Shown: positions 37,685-47,613, counted from the first letter of the stretch. The stretch is DNA of 64,000 bases from Buttiauxella sp. B2 (GCF_006376615.1 NZ_VEXQ01000022.1:1-64000), one strand, 5' to 3'. Made by a program: numbers and translations. Notes: generated by a model not told the origin, from the sequence alone.

Positions 37685-38707
37685 ATGACAGAGCGCAGCG
37701 GGATTATTGCCGCCGGTAATATGCTGGTCGACCATGTGCACCAAATTGTGCAATGGCCGCAGCGTGGGTGGCTTGCGGAAATCGTCCACAGTGAACGCTC
37801 AACAGGTGGAGCACCCCTTAACGTGCTACTGACGCTGGCTAAAATGCATGTCGGCCTGCCTCTTCAGGCGGTGGGTTTAGTGGGGGACGACCACGATGGC
37901 GACTATATTATGGCGATGCTCGATCAGTATCATGTAAATCGCCAGCACGTGCACCGCACCACCTTCGCACCAACATCGATGTCGCAGGTAATGACCGACC
38001 CCAGTGGGCAGCGTACTTTTTTCCACTCGCCGGGGGCTAATCGTCTGCTCGATTTACCGGCCTTCGACCGCCTTGAATCTTCATTCAAAATCTTCCATCT
38101 CGGCTACTTGCTGCTACTCGACAGTCTGGATATGGAAGACGCGGAATACGGCACGCGCAGCGCCAGATTGCTGGCACAGATGTCGCAACAAGGCTACGAA
38201 ACTTCGCTTGATTTAGTCTCGCGTCAGGGTGACCCGCGCTATCGCCCGATGGTGCTCCCTGCTCTGTGCTGGCTGGATTATCTGGTGATTAATGAATTGG
38301 AAGCCGGTGAATTTAGCGGCCTGGAAATCCGTCATTCTGACGGTTCGCCCCACATTGAACATATCGCCATCGCGGCAAACCAATTGCTGGAAGCGGGTGT
38401 GCGGCAAAGAGTCGTTATACATTGCCCGGAAGGTGCATGGGGTGTAGAACCAGGAAGCGAAGGCGTGTGGGTGTCGTCGTTTATGCTCACTCAGGAAGAA
38501 ATTATTGGCAGTGTAGGAGCAGGTGACGCTTTCTGCGCCGGAATATTATATGGCTGCCATGAAAAATGGTCGCTTATCGACAGCCTGAAGTTAGCCCATG
38601 CCTGTGCTCGCGCCAATCTTTTATGCGCCAATGCTATCGATGGCGCGAAGACACTGACGGAATTACAGAGTTTTATTAATGAGCAACCACCCGTTATGAA
38701 TAGATAG
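37685..38707 (+). CDS. PfkB-family sugar kinase
   Basis: A 340-residue ribokinase/PfkB-family kinase. N-terminal substrate region: TGGAPLNVLLTLAKMHVGLPLQAVGLVGDDHDGDYI. The C-terminal signature is GSVGAGDAFCAGILYG, with the catalytic Asp in GAGDAF. It is predicted to phosphorylate the ketose produced by the isomerase, giving the aldolase substrate. Whether position 1 or 6 (or 5) is phosphorylated cannot be read from the sequence. It is the last gene of the operon, ends 29 bases before the convergent response regulator, and no strong terminator is seen in that gap. Confidence 0.9.
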   Translation: MTERSGIIAAGNMLVDHVHQIVQWPQRGWLAEIVHSERSTGGAPLNVLLTLAKMHVGLPLQAVGLVGDDHDGDYIMAMLDQYHVNRQHVHRTTFAPTSMSQVMTDPSGQRTFFHSPGANRLLDLPAFDRLESSFKIFHLGYLLLLDSLDMEDAEYGTRSARLLAQMSQQGYETSLDLVSRQGDPRYRPMVLPALCWLDYLVINELEAGEFSGLEIRHSDGSPHIEHIAIAANQLLEAGVRQRVVIHCPEGAWGVEPGSEGVWVSSFMLTQEEIIGSVGAGDAFCAGILYGCHEKWSLIDSLKLAHACARANLLCANAIDGAKTLTELQSFINEQPPVMNR

Positions 38708-38736
38708 CGTAATCGCCCAATCTATTTCTAGATGAT

Positions 38737-39471
38737 TTAAGCAGCATTATTTTCAGCATGATTAACATCAGCGGAAAAAACATAGCCTACGCCACGAATC
38801 GTACGGATTAATGCCGGTTGATGGGGGTTTAATTCTATTTTGCGGCGCAGGCGCATAATCAGCACATCTATAGTTCTATCGAATACTTCGAGGCTTTCGC
38901 TATGGGTCAGTTCCAACAATCTTTCGCGCGACAGGACTTTTCGGGCATTTTGCATTAACGCCAGTAGCAGCCCATATTCGCCTTGGGTGAGATCGACCTG
39001 TTCAAATTGAGTGTTAAACAACTGGCAGCGTTCGGTATCCAGCCGCCAGCCGTTGAAATGCAATCCACTGGTTTTGTTTGTGACTGTTTCGACAGCCAAC
39101 GCGCCGGTGCGCCGCAATACTGCTTTGACACGCGCCACCACCACGCGGGGGTTAAACGGCTTAGCGATGTAATCATCTGCGCCCATTTCCAACCCCACCA
39201 CCACATCAGATTCGCTACCCAACCCGGTCAGCATCACTACTGGTAAATCTGGCCGCTGCCGCTGAATTTGTTGCAGCACTAGCAGCCCATTAATATCCGG
39301 CAGGATCATATCCAGCAGCACCAGTGCAATCTCCGGATGATGGGCGATTGACTGCAATGCATCATTTCCTGTGTGGCAGACCATCACCTCAAAGACATGC
39401 TCATTGAGCACATCTCGTAGCACATCGCAAATCGCCAAATCGTCATCCACCAGTAATATTGCAGGCTTCAT
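38737..39471 (-). CDS. OmpR/PhoB-family response regulator
   Basis: A 244-residue response regulator. The receiver has the acidic pair in LLVDDD, the phospho-acceptor Asp in LVLLDMILPD and the switch Lys in DDYIAKPFNP. The C-terminal winged helix has LTQGEYGLLLALMQNARKVLSRERLLELTH and VLIMRLRRKIELNP. The start is set at 39471 because CGGAGAAC lies about 6 bases upstream and MKPAILLVDDD follows; the frame extends further upstream only by chance. It is convergent with the kinase gene and, together with the hybrid kinase at 29691, probably controls the operon between them. Confidence 0.92.
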   Translation of the reverse strand: MKPAILLVDDDLAICDVLRDVLNEHVFEVMVCHTGNDALQSIAHHPEIALVLLDMILPDINGLLVLQQIQRQRPDLPVVMLTGLGSESDVVVGLEMGADDYIAKPFNPRVVVARVKAVLRRTGALAVETVTNKTSGLHFNGWRLDTERCQLFNTQFEQVDLTQGEYGLLLALMQNARKVLSRERLLELTHSESLEVFDRTIDVLIMRLRRKIELNPHQPALIRTIRGVGYVFSADVNHAENNAA

Positions 39472-39685
39472 TGTTGTTCTCCGGGGAGGATGCAAAGGGT
39501 CAAAGCTAAGTGTGAGCGATTGTTGGAGGAGTGCCGCGAAAATGACAGATAGCCATGCTGAAAATTCAACCAGTGTCACAAACCCTGCCCTGGTCGACAC
39601 GTCACTTTTGACGATGAACTGTTTTTCGTCAGAGTTTTGCTGCTTTTATCACCGTAAGATGACTGTTATTCCCATTCTTTTTATG

Positions 39686-39701
39686 TGGCATAGATAATGC
39701 A
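39686..39701 (+). promoter_or_regulatory. Sigma-54 promoter of fdhF
   Basis: TGGCATAGATAATGCA carries the -24 GG and -12 GC dinucleotides at the correct 12-base spacing. Transcription should start near 39712, about 115 bases before the fdhF ATG. In E. coli fdhF is sigma-54 dependent and activated by FhlA with formate, so site and gene agree. Confidence 0.8.
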
Positions 39702-39749
39702 TTAAAGCTGGGAGATGTGATCAGCTGTGTGAGTGTCACACACACTTAA

Positions 39750-39808
39750 GTACCCTAAATAATTCAGGTTGCAGCCAATGCATCTGCAACTTGAAGTATG
39801 ACGGGTAC
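39750..39808. repeat. Short (internally deleted) ERIC element in the fdhF leader
   Basis: The outer ERIC ends are kept (TAAATAATTCAGGTTGCAG and CTGCAACTTGAAGTATGACG), while the central core with CCAGGAGCTTAC is missing. The arms TTCAGGTTGCAG / CTGCAACTTGAA can fold in the transcript. It lies between the sigma-54 promoter and the ribosome site GGAG (39816-39819). Confidence 0.85.
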
Positions 39809-39827
39809 ATTGACTGGAGCAACACTG

Positions 39828-41975
39828 ATGAAAAAAGTCGTCACGGTTTGCCCCTATTGTGCCTCGGGTTGCAAGATTAACCTCGTGGTCGATAACGGCA
39901 AAGTCGTCAAGGCGGAAGCGGCTCAAGGTAAAACTAACCAGGGCGATCTTTGCCTGAAGGGTTACTACGGCTGGGATTTTATTAACGATACTAAAATCCT
40001 CACCCCGCGCCTGAAATCACCGATGATTCGTCGCCAGAAAGGCGGCAAACTCGAAAATGTTTCCTGGGATGAAGCGCTGAACTACGTCAGCACTCGTCTT
40101 AGCGAAATCAAAGCGAAGCACGGCGCAGATGCCATCATGACCACCGGCTCCTCCCGTGGTACAGGCAACGAAACCAACTATGTAATGCAAAAATTTGCGC
40201 GCGCCGTTATTGGTACGAATAACGTCGATTGCTGCGCACGCGTCTGACACGGCCCATCGGTTGCAGGTCTGCACCAATCGGTCGGTAACGGCGCTATGAG
40301 TAACTCAATCGTCGAGATTGAAGATACCGATTTAGTATTTGTGTTCGGGTACAACCCGGCAGATTCACACCCTATCGTTGCTAACCGCGTGATTCGCGCG
40401 AAGCAAAAAGGGGCGCAAATCATTGTTGTCGATCCGCGTAAAATTGAAACCGCGCGTATCGCCGATATGCATTTGCAGTTAAAAAATGGCTCTAACATTG
40501 CCCTGCTGAATGCACTTGGGCATGTGATTATCGAAGAAAACCTGTACGACCAGTCGTTCGTGGCTTCCCGTACCGAAGGTTTCGACGAGTATCGCAAAAT
40601 AGTTGCGGGCTACACGCCTGAATCTGTGGAAGAAATTACCGGCGTAACGGCAGCAGAAATTCGCGCTGCAGCGCGTATGTACGCGAAGGCGAAAACTGCC
40701 ACGATTCTGTGGGGCATGGGCGTGACCCAGTTCTATCAGGGTGTGGAAACGGTTCGCTCGCTGACAAGCCTTGCTCTGATGACAGGTAATCTGGGTAAAC
40801 CTAACGTTGGTGTTAACCCGGTTCGTGGTCAGAACAACGTGCAGGGTGCTTGCGATATGGGCGCACTGCCGGACACCTATCCGGGCTATCAGTATGTGAA
40901 AGACGCAAAAAGTCGCGAGAAGTTCGCGAAAGCCTGGGGCGTCGACTCTTTACCTGCACACACCGGCTATCGCATCAGCGAGTTGCCACACCGTGTGGCG
41001 CATGGCGAAGTGTACGCCGCCTACATCATGGGTGAAGATCCGCTGCAAACTGATGCGGAGCTTTCAGCCGTGCGTAAGGCGTTCGAAGAGCTCGAGCTGG
41101 TGATTGTGCAAGACATCTTCATGACCAAAACCGCAGCTGCTGCCGATGTGATTTTGCCATCGACCTCCTGGGGTGAACATGAAGGGGTTTATACCGCCGC
41201 TGACCGTGGGTTCCAGCGCTTCTTTAAAGCCGTGGAACCGAAGTGGGACTTAAAAACGGACTGGCAGATTATCAGTGAAATCGCCACCCGTATGGGTTAT
41301 CCGATGAGCTACAACAACACCCAGGAAATTTGGGATGAGTTGCGCAATCTGTGCCCTGATTTCTACGGTGCCACTTACGAGAAAATGGGTGAGCTGGGTT
41401 ATATCCAGTGGCCTTGCCGCGATGTAGCAGAAAGCGACCAGGGAACCTCGTTCCTGTATGACGGTAAGTTTGACCGTGAAAATGGTTTGGGTGAGTTCTT
41501 TACCTGTGACTGGGCACCACCAATCGATCGCATCACCGAAGAGTACCCAATGGTGCTTTCAACGGTGCGTGAAGTGGGCCACTACTCTTGCCGTTCAATG
41601 ACCGGTAACTGTGCAGCGCTGGCAGCCCTTGCCGATGAACCAGGTTATGCGCAAATCCATATCGACGATGCCGCCCGTTTGGGTATCGAAGATGAAGCGC
41701 TGGTGTGGGTCAATTCACGCAAAGGTCGTGTTATCACGCGTGCGAATGTGAGCGAACGCCCTAATAAAGGTGCCGTTTACATGACTTACCAGTGGTGGAT
41801 TGGTGCTTGTAACGAGCTGGTGACTGAAAACCTCAGTCCGATTACCAAAACACCGGAGTACAAATACTGCGCCGTGCGCGTCGAGCCGATTGCCGATCAG
41901 CGAGCCGCCGAACAGTATGTGATTGATGAGTACAGTAAGCTAAAAGCCAGCCTGCGCGAGAGCGCGGCGGGTTAA
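39828..41975 (+). CDS. fdhF: FdhF, formate dehydrogenase H (selenoprotein)
   Basis: This is the molybdenum (bis-MGD) formate dehydrogenase of the formate hydrogenlyase complex, which oxidises formate to CO2 in the cytosol. It has 715 residues counting selenocysteine, the same as E. coli. The in-frame TGA at 40245-40247 is codon 140, in the context CCARV-Sec-HGPSVAG, so simple ORF calling splits the gene in two. The 4Fe-4S cysteines are Cys8, Cys11, Cys15 and Cys42. I choose the ATG at 39828 (MKKVVTVCPYC), ten codons inside the longest frame, because GGAG lies 8 bases upstream and the N-terminus agrees with E. coli. A strong terminator follows. Confidence 0.97.
40245..40285 (+). promoter_or_regulatory. 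Selenocysteine codon and bacterial SECIS hairpin
   Basis: The TGA is followed directly by CACGGCCCATCGG and the stem-loop GGTTGCAGGTCTGCACC. In E. coli fdhF this hairpin, with the bulge and GGUCU loop, is the SelB binding site. It is preserved here almost base for base as I recall it. The host must therefore have selA, selB, selC and selD. Confidence 0.92.
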
Positions 41976-41980
41976 TACAG

Positions 41981-42010
41981 AAAGAGCTGCCAGGCTGGCA
42001 GCTCTTTTTT
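41981..42010 (+). terminator. Rho-independent terminator of fdhF
   Basis: AAAGAGCTGCCA / TGGCAGCTCTTT forms a 12-bp stem with a three-base loop, followed by TTTT. It is six bases after the fdhF stop. Confidence 0.93.
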
Positions 42011-42174
42011 TCACCGCAGCCATGTTGTTGTTATAAATATTATTTATTAATTACCTTCCTTGATAATCCTCATCGCTAATTATCTCTGTGTCGTTGTGTT
42101 ATTGATTAGATTTTCAACAATTTAATTAATGCGTGATCTGTCGCCCAAAAAGTAAACAAAGCGCCCAAAGCCCC

Positions 42175-42180
42175 TACAAT
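42175..42180 (+). promoter_or_regulatory. Probable acs promoter -10 region
   Basis: TACAAT with a poor -35 (GTAAAC, 17 bases upstream) lies 49 bases before the acs start, suggesting an activator-dependent promoter. GCGTGATCTGTCGCC (42131-42145) just upstream looks like a weak CRP site. E. coli acs is CRP-activated. The 218-base gap is otherwise AT-rich with no other gene. Confidence 0.5.
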
Positions 42181-42229
42181 TAACGTTTGCGTGACATATT
42201 ATTAACATCCTACAAGGAGAAAAAAAGCC

Positions 42230-44188
42230 ATGAGCCAAGTACATAAACACGCCATTCCCGCAAACATTGCGGACAATTGCCTGATAAACCCGGAGCAGTA
42301 CCAATCCATGTACCAACATTCGGTACATGACCCTGATGCATTTTGGGGTGAACAAGGGAAAATCCTTGATTGGATCAAGCCCTATCAAAAGGTGAAAAAC
42401 ACCTCTTTCGCGCCAGGAAATGTCTCTATCAAATGGTATGAAGACGGCACGCTGAATTTGGCCGCCAACTGCCTGGACAGACACCTGAAAGAAAGAGGCG
42501 ATCAAACTGCCATCATCTGGGAGGGTGATGACGCAACACAGAGTAAAACGATTACTTACCGCGAACTGCATCGTGAAGTATGCCGTTTTGCCAATACACT
42601 GGTAGAACTGGGCATAAAGAAAGGCGATGTAGTGGCGATTTACATGCCTATGGTGCCGGAAGCCGCTGTTGCGATGCTGGCGTGTGCGCGCATTGGTGCT
42701 GTGCATTCCGTGATTTTTGGTGGCTTCTCACCAGAAGCGGTCGCCGGGCGTATTATTGATTCCAGCTCTCGTCTGGTCATCACCGCCGACGAAGGCGTGC
42801 GCGCCGGGCGTTCCATTCCGCTGAAGAAAAACGTCGATGATGCGCTGAAAAATCCTAACGTTAAAACCGTTGAACACGTTGTTGTACTTAAACGTACCGG
42901 CGGAAATATTGAGTGGCATCAGGGCCGTGACCTGTGGTGGAACGAACTGGTTGAGAAAGCCAGTGCGCACCACCAGCCTGTGGAAGTGAATGCCGAAGAT
43001 CCCCTATTTATTCTTTATACCTCAGGCTCAACCGGCAAGCCAAAGGGCGTATTGCACACCACCGGCGGTTATCTGGTGTATGCCGCAACCACCTTCAAAT
43101 ATGTGTTTGATTACCATCCAGGCGACGTTTACTGGTGTACCGCTGACGTGGGTTGGGTGACGGGTCACAGCTATTTGCTTTATGGCCCACTGGCGTGCGG
43201 TGCCATCACGCTGATGTTTGAAGGCGTACCAAACTGGCCTGCACCAAATCGTATGGCGCAGGTGGTTGATAAACACAAAGTTAATATTCTCTACACCGCG
43301 CCAACGGCGATTCGTGCGCTGATGGCCGAGGGCGACAAAGCGATTGAAAAGACCGACCGCTCATCGCTGCGTATCCTCGGTTCTGTGGGTGAACCTATCA
43401 ACCCGGAAGCATGGGAATGGTACTGGAAGAAAATCGGTAACGAAAAATGCCCGGTTGTTGATACCTGGTGGCAGACCGAAACCGGCGGTTTCATGATTAC
43501 CCCAATTCCAGGTGCGACCGAGCTGAAAGCCGGTTCTGCCACACACCCATTCTTTGGCGTTCAGCCCGCACTGGTGGATAACGAAGGTAACCCGCAGCAA
43601 GGGGCAGCCGAAGGCAATCTGGTGATCACCGATTCATGGCCGGGCCAGGCTCGCACACTGTTTGGTGACCACGAGCGCTTCGAGCAAACCTATTTCTCGA
43701 CCTTCAAAAATATGTACTTCAGTGGTGACGGCGCGCGTCGCGACGAAGACGGTTATTACTGGATTACCGGGCGCGTGGACGACGTACTGAACGTTTCCGG
43801 GCACCGTCTGGGCACCGCAGAAATCGAGTCAGCGCTGGTGTCGCATCCGAAAGTCGCCGAAGCGGCAGTGGTCGGCATTCCGCATAACATTAAAGGCCAG
43901 GCGATTTATGCGTACGTCACGCTAAATCATGGCGAAGAACCGACACCAGAGCTGTATACCGAAGTACGCAATTGGGTGCGTAAAGAGATTGGCCCACTTG
44001 CCACGCCGGATATTCTGCACTGGACTGATTCACTACCAAAAACGCGTTCCGGCAAAATTATGCGTCGTATTTTGCGCAAAATCGCCGCCGGCGATACCAG
44101 CAACTTAGGTGATACTTCAACGCTTGCCGATCCGGGTGTTGTTGAGAAACTGCTGGAAGAAAAACAAGCTATTACCATGCCTTCGTAA
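42230..44188 (+). CDS. acs: Acs, acetyl-CoA synthetase
   Basis: A 652-residue AMP-forming acetyl-CoA synthetase, the same length as E. coli Acs. It activates acetate to acetyl-AMP and then acetyl-CoA during scavenging of low acetate. Motifs: P-loop [11 protein letters not shown] (about 263-273), [10 protein letters not shown], the hinge [14 protein letters not shown] and the C-terminal acetylation-site region [17 protein letters not shown], where the catalytic Lys (about 609) is the usual regulatory acetylation target. The ribosome site AAGGAG is 12 bases before the ATG. It heads the acs-yjcH-actP operon, although an ERIC element lies between it and yjcH. Confidence 0.97.
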   Translation: MSQVHKHAIPANIADNCLINPEQYQSMYQHSVHDPDAFWGEQGKILDWIKPYQKVKNTSFAPGNVSIKWYEDGTLNLAANCLDRHLKERGDQTAIIWEGDDATQSKTITYRELHREVCRFANTLVELGIKKGDVVAIYMPMVPEAAVAMLACARIGAVHSVIFGGFSPEAVAGRIIDSSSRLVITADEGVRAGRSIPLKKNVDDALKNPNVKTVEHVVVLKRTGGNIEWHQGRDLWWNELVEKASAHHQPVEVNAEDPLFILYTSGSTGKPKGVLHTTGGYLVYAATTFKYVFDYHPGDVYWCTADVGWVTGHSYLLYGPLACGAITLMFEGVPNWPAPNRMAQVVDKHKVNILYTAPTAIRALMAEGDKAIEKTDRSSLRILGSVGEPINPEAWEWYWKKIGNEKCPVVDTWWQTETGGFMITPIPGATELKAGSATHPFFGVQPALVDNEGNPQQGAAEGNLVITDSWPGQARTLFGDHERFEQTYFSTFKNMYFSGDGARRDEDGYYWITGRVDDVLNVSGHRLGTAEIESALVSHPKVAEAAVVGIPHNIKGQAIYAYVTLNHGEEPTPELYTEVRNWVRKEIGPLATPDILHWTDSLPKTRSGKIMRRILRKIAAGDTSNLGDTSTLADPGVVEKLLEEKQAITMPS

Positions 44189-44261
44189 CATCTCTGCCCC
44201 TCTCCTTCAAAGAGAGGGGAAAACACAATAAAAAAACCTCAACCCACCCCAAATCCCCAAT

Positions 44262-44376
44262 GGATTTTGTGTTGCAGGAAGGCGGCAAATGAGCAAATCC
44301 CAGGAGCTTACACTTGTAAGTGACTGGGGTGCGCGAGTGTAGCCAACACCCCTGCGGCGCAAAAGACGAAGGGAAT
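44262..44376. repeat. ERIC element between acs and yjcH
   Basis: The ERIC core is recognisable (GGCGGCAAATGAGCAAATCC, CAGGAGCTTAC, GTAAGTGACTGGGG, GCAGCCAAC-like AGCCAACACC). It is diverged at both ends and in the stem loop (CACTTGTAAG). A separate CCCCTCT / AGAGGGG hairpin (44197-44219) lies just after acs. Both are transcribed within the operon. Confidence 0.85.
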
Positions 44377-44394
44377 TTCTCTGGAGACTCTGTG

Positions 44395-44712
44395 ATGAAT
44401 GATTCCAACATTTATCAGCGGATAGAAGACAGTGCGCATTTCAGGGAGCTCGTCGCTAAACGGCAACGGTTTGCCACCATATTATCCATCATCATGCTCG
44501 TCATTTACGTCAGCTTTATTTTGCTGATTGCGTTCGCACCCGGCTGGCTGGGCACGCCTTTACACCCAGGCACCACGGTGACACGCGGCATTCCAATTGG
44601 CGTTGGCGTAATTTTGATTTCCTTCTTCCTGACTGCTGTCTATGTCTGGCGGGCGAACGGCGAATTTGACCGTCTGAATAACGAAGTGGTACGCGAGGTG
44701 AAGGTATCATGA
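44395..44712 (+). CDS. yjcH: YjcH, small membrane protein of the acetate operon
   Basis: A 105-residue protein with two membrane segments (about 29-49, [21 protein letters not shown], and about 66-86, [20 protein letters not shown]). It belongs to the DUF485 family, found almost always next to ActP-type acetate permeases. The start is at 44395 because [20 protein letters not shown] is the family N-terminus; the longer frame runs into the ERIC element. The stop overlaps the actP start by four bases (ATGA). It is probably a helper or stabiliser of ActP (inference from context). Confidence 0.93.
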   Translation: MNDSNIYQRIEDSAHFRELVAKRQRFATILSIIMLVIYVSFILLIAFAPGWLGTPLHPGTTVTRGIPIGVGVILISFFLTAVYVWRANGEFDRLNNEVVREVKVS

Positions 44713-46367
44713 AACGTTTACTCGGCGTCATCGCCGCACCGCTCTTAAGCCTGCCTGCATCCGCGTTTGCCGCTGATGCAATTACGGGGGCTGTTCAACG
44801 CCAGCCAACCAACTGGCAGGCGATTATTATGTTCGTGATTTTCGTCGCCTTTACATTGGGTATCACGTATTGGGCGTCGAAAAGAACCCGTACTCGTAGC
44901 GATTACTACACTGCGGGCGGCAATATCACCGGTTTCCAGAATGGCCTGGCTATTGCGGGCGACTATATGTCCGCCGCGTCATTCCTCGGTATTTCTGCAC
45001 TGGTGTTCACTTCCGGCTACGACGGCCTGATTTACTCGCTGGGCTTTTTGGTCGGCTGGCCAATTATCCTGTTCCTGATTGCTGAACGTCTGCGAAATCT
45101 CGGCAAATATACCTTTGCTGACGTGGCATCTTATCGCCTGAAACAAGGGCCAATCCGTATTCTGTCAGCCTGCGGTTCTTTGGTGGTGGTCGCACTCTAC
45201 CTGATTGCCCAGATGGTAGGTGCGGGTAAACTTATCCAGTTGCTGTTCGGCCTGAACTACCACGTTGCGGTAGTGCTGGTTGGCGTGCTGATGGTGATGT
45301 ACGTATTGTTCGGCGGCATGCTGGCGACCACATGGGTACAAATCATCAAAGCCGTGTTGCTGTTGTTCGGTGCAAGTTTCATGGCCTTTATGGTGATGAA
45401 ACATGTCGGCTTTAGCTTCAATAATTTGTTTGCCGAAGCGATAGCTGTGCATCCGAAAGGTGTGGCGATTATGAGCCCTGGCGGCCTGGTGAAAGACCCG
45501 ATATCAGCACTTTCGCTGGGATTAGGTTTGATGTTTGGTACCGCAGGCTTGCCACATATTCTGATGCGTTTCTTCACCGTCAGCGACGCCCGCGAAGCAC
45601 GTAAAAGCGTGCTGTATGCGACCGGCTTCATGGGTTATTTCTACATCCTGACCTTTATCATCGGCTTTGGCGCCATCATGTTGGTGGGTGCAAACCCAGC
45701 CTTTAAAGATGCCGCTGGCGCGTTGATTGGCGGCAATAATATGGCGGCGATTCACCTCGCGGATGCTGTGGGTGGCAGCCTGTTCCTGGGCTTCATCTCC
45801 GCGGTTGCCTTTGCAACGATTCTGGCGGTGGTTGCGGGCCTGACACTGGCAGGAGCTTCTGCGGTTTCGCATGACCTCTATGCCAACGTGTTCCGCAAAG
45901 GTGCGTCAGAACGTGATGAATTACGCGTGTCGAAAATCACCGTACTGGTGTTAGGCGTAGTGGCTATCTTGTTGGGGATTTTGTTCGAAAATCAGAATAT
46001 TGCCTTCATGGTTGGCCTGGCGTTCTCTATCGCAGCAAGCTGTAACTTCCCAATTATTCTGCTGTCGATGTACTGGTCGAAACTGACCACGCGTGGCGCG
46101 ATGATTGGCGGTTGGCTTGGCCTTTTGACGGCGGTGATCCTGATGATCCTCGGCCCTACAGTTTGGGTGCAGGTTCTGGGACACGCAACGGCAATCTTCC
46201 CGTACGAATACCCGGCGCTGTTCTCGATTCTGGTAGCGTTTGTCGGTATCTGGGTGTTCTCTGCAACCGATAACAGCCCGGAAGGTAATCTCGAACGTGA
46301 GAAATTCCGTGCTCAGTTCATCCGTTCCCAAACCGGGATTGGCATTGAACAAGGCCGTGCACATTAA
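44709..46367 (+). CDS. actP: ActP, acetate/glycolate sodium symporter
   Basis: A 552-residue member of the sodium:solute symporter family, carrying acetate and other short carboxylates into the cell for Acs. A cleavable N-terminal segment ([19 protein letters not shown]) is followed by about 13 membrane segments, as in E. coli ActP. Conserved pieces include [47 protein letters not shown] and [24 protein letters not shown]. It is the last gene of the acs operon and ends before a strong hairpin. Confidence 0.96.
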   Translation: MKRLLGVIAAPLLSLPASAFAADAITGAVQRQPTNWQAIIMFVIFVAFTLGITYWASKRTRTRSDYYTAGGNITGFQNGLAIAGDYMSAASFLGISALVFTSGYDGLIYSLGFLVGWPIILFLIAERLRNLGKYTFADVASYRLKQGPIRILSACGSLVVVALYLIAQMVGAGKLIQLLFGLNYHVAVVLVGVLMVMYVLFGGMLATTWVQIIKAVLLLFGASFMAFMVMKHVGFSFNNLFAEAIAVHPKGVAIMSPGGLVKDPISALSLGLGLMFGTAGLPHILMRFFTVSDAREARKSVLYATGFMGYFYILTFIIGFGAIMLVGANPAFKDAAGALIGGNNMAAIHLADAVGGSLFLGFISAVAFATILAVVAGLTLAGASAVSHDLYANVFRKGASERDELRVSKITVLVLGVVAILLGILFENQNIAFMVGLAFSIAASCNFPIILLSMYWSKLTTRGAMIGGWLGLLTAVILMILGPTVWVQVLGHATAIFPYEYPALFSILVAFVGIWVFSATDNSPEGNLEREKFRAQFIRSQTGIGIEQGRAH

Positions 46368-46381
46368 TGAGTTTTACCCTT

Positions 46382-46408
46382 CTCCCGGCTCGCCTGAGCC
46401 GGGAGTTT
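46382..46408. terminator. Terminator after actP
   Basis: CTCCCGGCTC / GAGCCGGGAG, a perfect 10-bp stem with a four-base loop, followed by TTT. It lies between actP and the convergent cidB-like gene, 15 bases after the actP stop. Confidence 0.88.
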
Positions 46409-46505
46409 CCCCTTCAATCAACCTCGATTTTTTCTGATCTACATGCCGCCCTTCACAATTCCTCGCTCACCAGGCGGTGACTATTTGCCACCCACCGCAG
46501 TATGT

Positions 46506-47195
46506 TCAAAACATCAGCCAGCCGACCAAGGGTGCCACCAGCACCATTAAAATGCCGGAGAACATCATCACCAGGCTTGCGACCACGCCCTCCTGCGGGC
46601 CAAGCTCGTAAGAACGCGCAGCGCCTGCACCGTGGGAAGCCGCGCCAAACCCGGCACCTTTCGCCATTCCTTCACGGATCGCGAGGCGTAAAAACAGCAC
46701 ATCACCCACCGCCATCCCGAATACACCGGTCACCACCACAAATAAAGCCACCAGCTCCGGTTGCCCACCGAGCGGTTTTGCCGCCGCCAGCGCAAATGGC
46801 GTGGTGATTGAGCGCACCGCCAGGCTACGCTGAATTTCATCCGATAACGTAAAAAGCCGCGCCAGCCAGACAGAACTGGTTACAGCAACCACCGTTGCGG
46901 TGATAACCCCAGCGGAAAGCGACAACCAGTGGCGTTTAATCACGTTGAGATTGTCATAAACCGGCACCGCAAACGCGATGGTGGCCGGGCCAAGCAACCA
47001 CAGTAGCCAGTGGGTTTCACCCATGTAATTTTGATAAGAGATATGGCCCAAAACTAACATCGCTACCAGCAATAACGGAGTGAGTAGCAGCGGCATAAGC
47101 GGTAATTTACGAAAGCGGCGATACAGTCTTTTATTGGCAAAATAGAGCCCAAGCGTGATAACCAGACACAATAGACTTAACTGAAAATTACTCAC
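46506..47195 (-). CDS. CidB/LrgB-family membrane protein
   Basis: A 229-residue membrane protein of the LrgB/CidB/YohK family with about seven hydrophobic segments. The family signature is RSITTPFALAAAKPLGG and GMAVGDVLFLRLAIREGMAKGAGFGAASHGAGAARS. I place the start at the GTG at 47195, which overlaps the stop of the cidA-like gene by eight bases and gives MSNFQLSLLCLVITLG; a longer frame from the ATG at 47231 would add twelve charged residues from within cidA. Such pairs are proposed to influence murein hydrolase activity or export of small metabolites such as pyruvate; the role here is unknown. Confidence 0.87.
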   Translation of the reverse strand: MSNFQLSLLCLVITLGLYFANKRLYRRFRKLPLMPLLLTPLLLVAMLVLGHISYQNYMGETHWLLWLLGPATIAFAVPVYDNLNVIKRHWLSLSAGVITATVVAVTSSVWLARLFTLSDEIQRSLAVRSITTPFALAAAKPLGGQPELVALFVVVTGVFGMAVGDVLFLRLAIREGMAKGAGFGAASHGAGAARSYELGPQEGVVASLVMMFSGILMVLVAPLVGWLMF

Positions 47196-47613
47196 CCTGA
47201 GCCTGCCTGCGGGCAATACGCGCCAGCTCATAACGGTACACTTTATCCACTACCAGCACCGTTGAACCCAGCACCAGCACAGTGCTAATGGCAATGACCA
47301 GGAAAATACGCCAGCCATCGACCATCAGTAATTCGGCGTAATTCACTACCGCCACAACAGCGGGAACAAAGAACAGTAACATTTCTGCCAGCAACCAGCG
47401 CGAACCTGCTCGTATCCATTTTAATGGCACCACGCGGCAAACAATCATCAACAACATCAGTAGCATGCCCACCAAATTTGCCGGAAGCGGCAAATGCCAG
47501 AGGTCAACTAACCATTGTGCAAACAGAAAAATAACGACGTACAGAGCAACTTGTACCGGAACCTGAATACGGCTAATCAAAACAGGCGTAAAACCACGTA
47601 ACGCCAGAGCCAT
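47188..47613 (-). CDS. CidA/LrgA-family membrane protein
   Basis: A 141-residue holin-like membrane protein of the LrgA/CidA family with four hydrophobic segments. The family signature LPLPANLVGMLLMLLMIVCRVVPLKWIRAGSRWLLAEMLLFFVPAVVAVV is present (read here in short parts: LPLPANLVGMLLM, VVPLKWIRAGS, LLFFVPAVVAV). It is the first gene of a cidAB-type pair, divergent from a LysR regulator, the same layout as cidR-cidAB in Gram-positive bacteria and ywbIHG in Bacillus. E. coli K-12 does not have such genes between actP and yjcE. Confidence 0.88.
   Translation of the reverse strand: MALALRGFTPVLISRIQVPVQVALYVVIFLFAQWLVDLWHLPLPANLVGMLLMLLMIVCRVVPLKWIRAGSRWLLAEMLLFFVPAVVAVVNYAELLMVDGWRIFLVIAISTVLVLGSTVLVVDKVYRYELARIARRQAQGE

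Larger units (their letters stand above)
39472..39827. other. Divergent regulatory region response regulator / fdhF
   Basis: This 356-base gene-free stretch holds the response-regulator promoter (not resolved), a sigma-54 promoter and a short ERIC remnant in the fdhF leader. A segment rich in GTCA/TGAC words (39570-39615, with GTCGACACGTCACTTTTGAC) lies about 75-120 bases upstream of the sigma-54 site. It is where FhlA enhancer sites would be expected, but I cannot assign it firmly. Confidence 0.45.

Noticed and set aside
39798-40247. fdhF as a truncated gene or pseudogene ending at TGA 40245
   Set aside because: The TGA is the selenocysteine codon; the SECIS hairpin and the downstream frame are intact.
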